Below are positions 58,478 to 64,000 of a DNA stretch of 64,000 nt, one piece after another. Source of the DNA: JBKPNJ01 sp963695705 (GTDB taxonomy: Bacteria > Actinomycetota > Actinomycetes > Propionibacteriales > Nocardioidaceae); the NCBI GenBank assembly GCA_963695705.1, contig CAVOHB010000010.1, positions 1-64,000 on the forward strand, written 5' to 3'. A model generated the notes under the pieces. It was not told the DNA's origin. It searched no databases and saw only the letters and a list, made by a program, of their open reading frames with translations. Position 1 is the first letter of the stretch; each line of letters begins with the position of its first letter. The position numbers were made by a program, and so were the translations under genes.

Positions 58478-59284
58478 TCAGGCGTCGCGCTTGACGAACG
58501 AGGCGGTGGCGATCGCCATCACGAGAACGAGGAAGACCGCCATGACCAGTCCGCCGGGCAGCGGATCGAGCGGCTTCGGGCCGGTGAAGTCGGCGTTGAT
58601 CGGGAACTTGATCAGCATCTGGCTGCCCGCGTCGAAGGGGAAGAACTGGACGACGCCCTCGACGCCGTTGAAGAAGTCCGGTATCACCAGCACCAGCCGC
58701 AGCACGCTCTCGATCACCAGTGGGACGACGAGCATGAACACGATCGCGCCGGCCTGGTTGCGGATGATCGCGGCGACTGCCAGTCCGACCAGAGTGAACA
58801 TCGTGATGTAGAGGATGTATCCCAGCATCACCCGCGGCATCCCGTCGGCAGTGATCGAGAAGCCCTGGTCGCCGCCGTTGACGTATCCCCAGAGGGCACC
58901 GAGCAGCAGGCACCCCGCGGACACCACCGCTGCCCACAGCGCAGTGACGATGATCTTCGCGAGCAGCACGTTGTAGCGCTGCGGTAGGGCCGTCAGCGTG
59001 GCCCTGATCATCCCGTGGCGGTACTCGTGCCCGAACGTGAAGACGCCGAGAATGCCCAGCACATATGCCACGAGCAGTGGGACGAACCCGGTGGATCCGC
59101 CCTGGGTGATCACGGCGGCGTCGACTGCCGGGCGCCCGAGCTCACGCATGCTCTGCCGGTCGCTGAAGGTCAAGGACCACAGGAACGACACACCCCCGGC
59201 AACGAACAACGCCCCTAGTGTCAGCCACCAGGTCGACCGGATCGAGGTCAGCCGGACCCACTCGTAGCGCAGCGCTCCGATCAT
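58478..59284 (-). CDS. ABC transporter permease
   Basis: A 268-residue membrane protein of the ABC2 type with six helices (ALFVAGGVSFLWSLTF, LLVAYVLGILGVFTFGHEYRHGMIRATLTALPQR). It forms with the next gene, which overlaps it by four bases, an ATP-driven exporter or a growth-state transporter. Substrate unknown. Confidence 0.88.
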   Translation of the reverse strand: MIGALRYEWVRLTSIRSTWWLTLGALFVAGGVSFLWSLTFSDRQSMRELGRPAVDAAVITQGGSTGFVPLLVAYVLGILGVFTFGHEYRHGMIRATLTALPQRYNVLLAKIIVTALWAAVVSAGCLLLGALWGYVNGGDQGFSITADGMPRVMLGYILYITMFTLVGLAVAAIIRNQAGAIVFMLVVPLVIESVLRLVLVIPDFFNGVEGVVQFFPFDAGSQMLIKFPINADFTGPKPLDPLPGGLVMAVFLVLVMAIATASFVKRDA

Positions 59285-60294
59285 CGGGGCGCCCCGGTGC
59301 CGTCGTCCCAGTACGACGTCGGGTCGACGGGATTCTGCGACGGTTCGGGGGCCGCGAAGTGCGCGGGCCCGACCTCGTCAGGCACGAGCCCGTGGGCGAC
59401 GAACTCCTCCGCGCCACCGGTCGCCTCCAGGAAGGCCTCCTCCAAGGTGGCGGCGCGGCCGGCCAGCTCGTGCAGGCGCACACCCGCGTCGAACGCGACG
59501 TCCCCGATGGTCGGAAGGTCGAGTCCGGTGACCGACAGCTGACCGGTCGCGTCCGTGGCGACCTGCCCACCCCGGGCCAGCAGCAGCGGGGCGAGCCGGT
59601 CGGGTTCGGGCGTTCGCACCGACACCGAGTTGTGGACGCTGCCCTTGACGAACACGTCGATCGGCCCGCTGGCGATCAGCTTCCCCTTGCCGACGACGAC
59701 CAGCGCGTCCGCCATCAGCGCCATCTCCGCCAGCAGGTGGCTGGAGACGAAGATCGATCGTCCCTGTCCCGCCAGCTGTTTGAGCATGTTGCGCAACCAG
59801 GTGATGCCCTGCGGATCCAGACCGTTGGCCGGCTCGTCGAGGATCAGCGTGTGCGGGTCGCCCAGCAGCGCGGCCGCCAGGCCGAGCCGCTGGCCCATGC
59901 CCATCGAGAAGTTCTTCGGCTTGCCCTTCGCCACGTCGCTCAGACCCACCAGGTCCATGGTCTCGGCGACCCGACTCAGCGGAATGTCGTTGGAGACCGC
60001 CAGCATCTTCAGGTGGTTGCGGGCCTTGCGGGTCGGGTGGAAGGGCTTGGCCTCGAGCAGGGCCCCGACCTCCCGCATCGGGTACTTGATGTTCTCGAAC
60101 GGCCGGCCGTCGTACAACGTGGTGCCGCGACCCCGGTCGAGCCCCAGCATCAGCCGCATCGTGGTGGACTTGCCCGCCCCGTTCGGGCCGAGGAACCCGG
60201 TGACTGACCCCGGCTTCACGTCGAACGAGAGGTCGTCGACGGCGAGCTTTGCCCCGTAGCGCTTGCTCAGCCCGCGAGCCTCGATGACAGCCAC
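59281..60294 (-). CDS. ABC transporter ATP-binding protein
   Basis: A 337-residue ATPase: Walker A GPNGAGKST, signature FSMGMGQRL (FSxGMxQR type, common in ABC2 exporters), Walker B LILDEPANGLD and H-switch SSHLL. A C-terminal 110-residue domain follows, ending with a Pro-rich tail. GTG 60294 has AAAGGGG upstream and is chosen over ATG 60330. Translationally coupled to the permease. Confidence 0.93.
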   Translation of the reverse strand: MAVIEARGLSKRYGAKLAVDDLSFDVKPGSVTGFLGPNGAGKSTTMRLMLGLDRGRGTTLYDGRPFENIKYPMREVGALLEAKPFHPTRKARNHLKMLAVSNDIPLSRVAETMDLVGLSDVAKGKPKNFSMGMGQRLGLAAALLGDPHTLILDEPANGLDPQGITWLRNMLKQLAGQGRSIFVSSHLLAEMALMADALVVVGKGKLIASGPIDVFVKGSVHNSVSVRTPEPDRLAPLLLARGGQVATDATGQLSVTGLDLPTIGDVAFDAGVRLHELAGRAATLEEAFLEATGGAEEFVAHGLVPDEVGPAHFAAPEPSQNPVDPTSYWDDGTGAPR

Positions 60295-60379
60295 CGGCGG
60301 CCCCTTTCCGTATTGGGTGGGTTCAATCATGACAGTTGCCTCGAAACGGCCGCCCAGCGCAGCGACTACCGTTGCACTG

Positions 60380-62752
60380 GTGGGTACGAACACGGCGGCA
60401 GCTCGTACGCTCGCCGATGCCCTGCGCGGGTGGAGCGACGACGAGCTACGCGAACTGTTGCGGTGCCGGCCAGACCTTGCGACCCCCGTCCCGGCGGACA
60501 CCACGGTGCTGGCGGCCCGGGCCGGCACCCGGGCATCGGTCGTCCGCGCCGTCGACCGGATCGACCTCTTCCTCCTGACGGTGCTCCAAGCCGTCGTGGT
60601 CGCCGGGTCACCCGCCTCGGTCGGCGCGATCGCGCCGCTGGTGGGCGCCGACGAGCCGGTCGTGAGCGACGGCGTCGAGGCCCTGCGCCGCCGTGCCCTT
60701 CTCTGGGGCGAAGACCCGGCGGTGCAGGCGGTCCGCGCGGTGCACGAGTGCCTCGGACCGCATCCCGCCGGGCTCGGTCCACCGGCCACCGTGGCGCTCG
60801 GGAGCTACGGACCGGACCGGATCCGGACCCTGGCTCGAGACACCGGCGTCGAGCCGGGGGCCGATGCCGTCACCACGATCGGTCGGATCGTCGCCTCGTG
60901 GGAGTCAGCGGGGCGTCTCGCCGCGCTGATCGACGACGCCGGAGAGCCCGCGCGCGAGGTCCTGGCCCGCCTCGCCTGGGGACCACCGACCGGTGACCTC
61001 GCGATGGCCGACCGGGACGTCTCACTGTCGAGCGCGGCGAGCCCGGTGGAGCAGTTGCTGGCGCGCGGTCTGCTCGTCGCGGTCGACCGGCGCACTGTCG
61101 CGCTGCCTCGCGAAGTCGGTCTGCACCTGCGCGGCGGCCGGCTGCTGCAGCATCCCGTTCACCGGGAGACGGCGCTGGGTGCGGTGACCCGTGACCCCGC
61201 GATCGTCGACCGGGTGGGCTCGGGCGCCGCCTTCGAGTTCGTACGCCGGGTCGAGCTCCTGCTCGAGGCCTGGGGCGTCGCACCTCCGACGGTGCTCCGA
61301 GCCGGCGGCCTGGGCATCCGCGAGCTGCGACGGGCGGCCGGGCTCCTCGATCTCGACGAGACCACCGCCGGGTTGCATGTCGAGACGGCGCGTGAGGCGG
61401 GGTTGGTCGGCACCGGGGAAGACAGCCGGCTGGGCGAGGTCTGGCTGCCGACCGACGCCTTCGACGCATGGCTGACCAGCCCGACCGCGCAGCGCTGGGA
61501 GATGCTGGCCCGCGCCTGGCTCGAGTCGCACCGCACGGCCGGTCTGGTCGGGACACGAGACGCCCAGGACAAGCCGGTCAACGCGCTCAGCCCCGATCTC
61601 GAACGAACGTCGACTGCGGAGATCAGGCGGCTGACCCTGGACGTGCTCGGGGCCCTGCCTCCCGGCCAGGCGGCGAGTCGCGACGACGTGGTGGCTCGGG
61701 TGGAGTGGTATCTGCCGCGTCGCTCGCGGCAGCGGGACCGACTGGCCAGGTGGACCTTGGACGAGGCGGCCTCGATCGGGGTGACCGCTCTCGACGCCAT
61801 GACCACGCACGGCCGCCTCATGCTGAACGGGCAGGGGTCGGTGGAGCAGCTCGAGCAGCAGCTTCCCGTGCCGGTCGACCATGTGCTGATCCAGGCGGAC
61901 CTCACCGCGGTCGCCCCCGGTCCTCTGCAGCCGGACCTGGCGCGCCGGCTGGCGTTGGCCGCCGACGTGGAGTCTCGCGGCGGTGCCACCGTCTACCGGT
62001 TCACACCCGACTCGATCCGCCGGGCGCTTGACGCCGGCTGGTCGGCGGCGGAGCTGCACGACTTCCTCTCGGCGCGATCCTCCACGCCGGTCCCCCAGCC
62101 GCTGACCTATCTGGTGGACGATGTCAGCCGCCGCCACGGCCAGCTGCGCGCCGGCGTCGGAGCCACCTACCTGCGCTGCGACGACGAGGCCCAGCTCAAC
62201 GAGCTGATGGCCGACCAGCGCGTGTCGGGGCTGCGATTACGCCGGATCGCGCCGACCGTGGTGCTCTCCGATGCGCCTCTCGACCTGCTGCTCGCCCGGC
62301 TGCGGGAGCTCGGGCGCTCTCCGGTCGCGGAGGCCCCGGACGGAACGGTTCGGGTCACGCGCATCGACAGCCGTCGGGCGCCCCCGCCACGCTCAGCACC
62401 GTCGCGGGCCTGGGATCTCGCTGCGCTCGCCGAGGACCGGCTTGATGCCGCGGTGCGTGCGTTGCGGGCCGGCGACCGGGTGCTCGAGGCACGGCCCGAC
62501 CTCGCAACGGTCGGCCGAATCGGGCGTACTGCTTCCAGCGAGACACTGACAAGGCTGCGCGAGGCGGTGGAGTCCGGTGACCGACTGTGGCTGGGGTATG
62601 TCGACCGGCATGGGACCGTGCTCGAGCGCATCGTGGAGCCGATGCGCGTCGAGGGGGGCTGGCTGACGGCGTACGACGACCGCTCGGAAGCGGTACGGAC
62701 GTTCGCGATCCACCGGATCAGCAGCGTGGCCACCGTGCAGCGCGATGGCTGA
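60380..62752 (+). CDS. Helicase-associated protein (XPB partner)
   Basis: A 790-residue protein. It begins ARTLADALRGWSDDELRELLRCRPDLATPVP and ends with a WYL-like beta domain (SGDRLWLGYVDRHGTVLERIVEPMRV). It matches the actinobacterial helicase C-terminal-like family that neighbours the XPB helicase. The start is ambiguous: GTG 60380 is preceded by TACCGT eight bases upstream, consistent with a leaderless mRNA; ATG 60329 would overlap the divergent ABC gene region. A strong terminator follows. Confidence 0.85.
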   Translation: MGTNTAAARTLADALRGWSDDELRELLRCRPDLATPVPADTTVLAARAGTRASVVRAVDRIDLFLLTVLQAVVVAGSPASVGAIAPLVGADEPVVSDGVEALRRRALLWGEDPAVQAVRAVHECLGPHPAGLGPPATVALGSYGPDRIRTLARDTGVEPGADAVTTIGRIVASWESAGRLAALIDDAGEPAREVLARLAWGPPTGDLAMADRDVSLSSAASPVEQLLARGLLVAVDRRTVALPREVGLHLRGGRLLQHPVHRETALGAVTRDPAIVDRVGSGAAFEFVRRVELLLEAWGVAPPTVLRAGGLGIRELRRAAGLLDLDETTAGLHVETAREAGLVGTGEDSRLGEVWLPTDAFDAWLTSPTAQRWEMLARAWLESHRTAGLVGTRDAQDKPVNALSPDLERTSTAEIRRLTLDVLGALPPGQAASRDDVVARVEWYLPRRSRQRDRLARWTLDEAASIGVTALDAMTTHGRLMLNGQGSVEQLEQQLPVPVDHVLIQADLTAVAPGPLQPDLARRLALAADVESRGGATVYRFTPDSIRRALDAGWSAAELHDFLSARSSTPVPQPLTYLVDDVSRRHGQLRAGVGATYLRCDDEAQLNELMADQRVSGLRLRRIAPTVVLSDAPLDLLLARLRELGRSPVAEAPDGTVRVTRIDSRRAPPPRSAPSRAWDLAALAEDRLDAAVRALRAGDRVLEARPDLATVGRIGRTASSETLTRLREAVESGDRLWLGYVDRHGTVLERIVEPMRVEGGWLTAYDDRSEAVRTFAIHRISSVATVQRDG

Positions 62753-62756
62753 ACGC

Positions 62757-62795
62757 ACAGCGACGGCGGACCGATGTTCGGTCCGCCGTCGCTGT
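62757..62795. terminator. Strong bidirectional terminator
   Basis: A perfect 16-bp stem (ACAGCGACGGCGGACC and its complement) with a 7-nt loop begins four bases after the stop codon of the helicase-associated gene. It also faces the end of the convergent 62846 gene. Confidence 0.9.
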
Positions 62796-62845
62796 TGTAC
62801 TCAAGAGCAGGCGGTGAAAGGCGTGTCGCCCGTCCCGCCGCTCAG

Positions 62846-63031
62846 TCAGAGGACGAGGTTGGTGACGCGGGACTGGGCGATCGCGTTGCGCTGCCGCAGT
62901 CTTTCCAGCCGCCGGGCGGCTCGGTGCTCGCGCGAAGCTGTCCGTGCGGCCGCGCTGTACGCGGACGCCACCGCCTCGGCTCGCCGGTCCTCGCGCAGTT
63001 CGCGAGCGACGAGCTCTGGGACGGTCAACAT
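62846..63031 (-). CDS. Small basic helical protein
   Basis: A 61-residue protein, LTVPELVARELREDRRAEAV onward, rich in Arg and Ala with predicted continuous helix (ASREHRAARRLERLRQRNA). ATG 63031 follows GGAGGAG. No family recognised. It is divergent from the CGNR gene. Confidence 0.65.
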   Translation of the reverse strand: MLTVPELVARELREDRRAEAVASAYSAAARTASREHRAARRLERLRQRNAIAQSRVTNLVL

Positions 63032-63121
63032 TGTTTCTCCTCCATCGAATGGCGATGTGACGTAAGACACATCTACTGGGTGTACTGCTTACAGTGTATG
63101 CGGCGAATGTAAGATACGCAA

Positions 63122-63647
63122 GTGGACTTTGTTCGTTACGCCGAGGGCGCCGCGGCGCTCGTCAACGCACCCCTGGACGACGTGGACGACGTTCCGGGAG
63201 CTGCTGTCGGACCGTCCCTGGTTGCACCCCATGCTGACCGAGCGGGATCCCCCGGCCTTGCGGCGGATCCAGCGGGACCTGCGACCGGTGTTCGCGGCGT
63301 CATCCGCGGGTGAGGCCGGCGAGGTCGTCGAACTGCTCAACGCCCTGCTCGGCAGGCACCCGGTGACACCTCGAATCGTCGGCCACGACGCGCAGTCGTG
63401 GCACCTGCACGTTGCAGACCGCAAGTCGGGTGTCGCCGAGCTCCTCACCGCGGAGTGTCTGCTGGGTCTGGCTATTCTCGTGTGCGATGTCGGCGCGACT
63501 CGACTCGGCGTCTGCCAGGCGTCGTCGTGCACCAACGTGTTCGTCGACACCTCCCCCAACCAGTCGCGGCGATACTGCTCGGATCGATGCTCGTCGCGGG
63601 CCAACGTCGCCGCCTACCGGGCCCGGCGAAAGGCGGAAGCCAGGTGA
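63122..63647 (+). pseudogene. CGNR zinc-finger protein, frameshifted near the N-terminus
   Basis: The frame from GTG 63122 begins as the family does (MDFVRYAEGAAALVNAPLDDVD) but after about 63185 the family sequence continues one frame over (FRELLSDRPWLHP, RRIQRDLRPVF). The C-terminal CGNR zinc motif is intact: CQASSCTNVFVDTSPNQSRRYCSDRC then ANVAAYRARR. The break lies in a GACGACGTGGACGACG repeat, so slippage or a sequencing error is likely. A TAAGAT box six bases before GTG indicates a leaderless transcript. The gene overlaps XPB (GTGA). Confidence 0.82.
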
Positions 63648-64000
63648 ACGACGGACCGCTCATCGTCCAGTCCGACAAGACCCTGCTGCTCGAGATCGAC
63701 CACCCCGACGCCGCTGACTGCCGCAAGGCGATCGCGCCGTTCGCGGAGCTCGAACGGTCTCCCGAGCACATTCACACCTACCGGCTCACCCCGCTCGGGC
63801 TCTGGAACGCGCGAGCCGCCGGGCACGACGCCGAGCAGGTCGTCGACACCCTGCTGGCGTTCTCCCGCTACGCCGTGCCCCATGCACTGCTCGTCGACGT
63901 CGCCGAGACGATGGCACGGTTCGGCAGGCTGCGCCTGGAGAAGCATCCCCAGCACGGTCTGGTGCTCGCCTGCAGCGACCGGCCCGTTCTCGAGGAGGTC
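63644..64000 (+). CDS. DNA repair helicase XPB (N-terminal part, cut by window end)
   Basis: The first 119 codons read GPLIVQSDKTLLLEIDHPDA, IAPFAELERSPEHIHTYRLTPLGLWNARAAGHDAEQVVDTLL and FSRYAVPHALLVDVAETMARFGRL, which match the N-terminal domain of actinobacterial XPB-type helicases. The helicase motifs lie beyond the window. GTG 63644 overlaps the CGNR stop. The adjacent helicase-associated protein is a usual neighbour. Confidence 0.92.
   Translation, partial: MNDGPLIVQSDKTLLLEIDHPDAADCRKAIAPFAELERSPEHIHTYRLTPLGLWNARAAGHDAEQVVDTLLAFSRYAVPHALLVDVAETMARFGRLRLEKHPQHGLVLACSDRPVLEEV

Noticed and set aside
1..64000. CRISPR arrays, tRNA, rRNA, intact insertion sequences
   Set aside because: I looked for regularly spaced direct repeats, tRNA-like CCA ends and transposase motifs and saw none.

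Overview
The window is about 64 kb of high-GC chromosome from an actinomycete (Actinomycetota). This is indicated by GTG starts, leaderless genes preceded by TAnnnT boxes, an actinobacterial two-domain cold-shock protein, DUF2530 and DUF3027 genes, actinobacterial-type SerC and citrate synthase, and a mycobacterial-type XPB helicase. Nocardioidaceae or another Propionibacteriales family is a guess from gene style. I saw no tRNA, rRNA, CRISPR array or intact transposon.

Left part (1-9.7 kb): the end of a zinc alcohol dehydrogenase, an ABC ATPase without its membrane domain, a YihY/BrkB protein, a YceI-FMN reductase operon behind a MarR-type operator, a DUF1232 protein with a two-component system, two tandem paralogous secreted proteins, a CPA1 antiporter and a DtxR-type regulator.

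Middle part (9.7-33.6 kb): an accessory, envelope- and ion-related island. It holds small proteins of one YEIRV-type family, two large MalT/LuxR-type ATPase regulators (one frameshifted), a second antiporter, a damaged LURP-one gene, DUF1269 and K+ channel genes in two copies each, an FGly-type sulfatase and its formylglycine-generating enzyme about 6 kb apart, DUF6325, DUF7144, CYTH, HAD, holin-like, YihY-holin fusion and SHOCT genes. Eleven copies of a 17-bp palindrome, TCACCC-N5-GGGTGA (seven perfect), lie in its intergenic regions and nearly all precede genes. In three cases the start codon lies 43-44 nt from the palindrome centre. I read this as an undescribed regulon whose members share one activator and are partly leaderless.

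Right part (33.7-64 kb): mostly conserved core genes. They are a GH13 glucosidase, VOC protein, MFS exporters, pdxH, citrate synthase 2, serC, a Methyltransf_32 methyltransferase, thpR, MarR-MFS, a guanine/hypoxanthine permease, DUF2530/DUF3027, cspB, a HAD-LarE fusion, a subtilase, acyl-CoA synthetase, 3-hydroxybutyrate dehydrogenase, an ABC transporter, a helicase-associated protein, CGNR (frameshifted) and the start of XPB. A tiny ORF with an exceptionally long Shine-Dalgarno sequence sits at 37.0 kb. Two degenerate copies of a roughly 200-bp element lie in opposite orientation at 15.06-15.25 and 57.47-57.68 kb.
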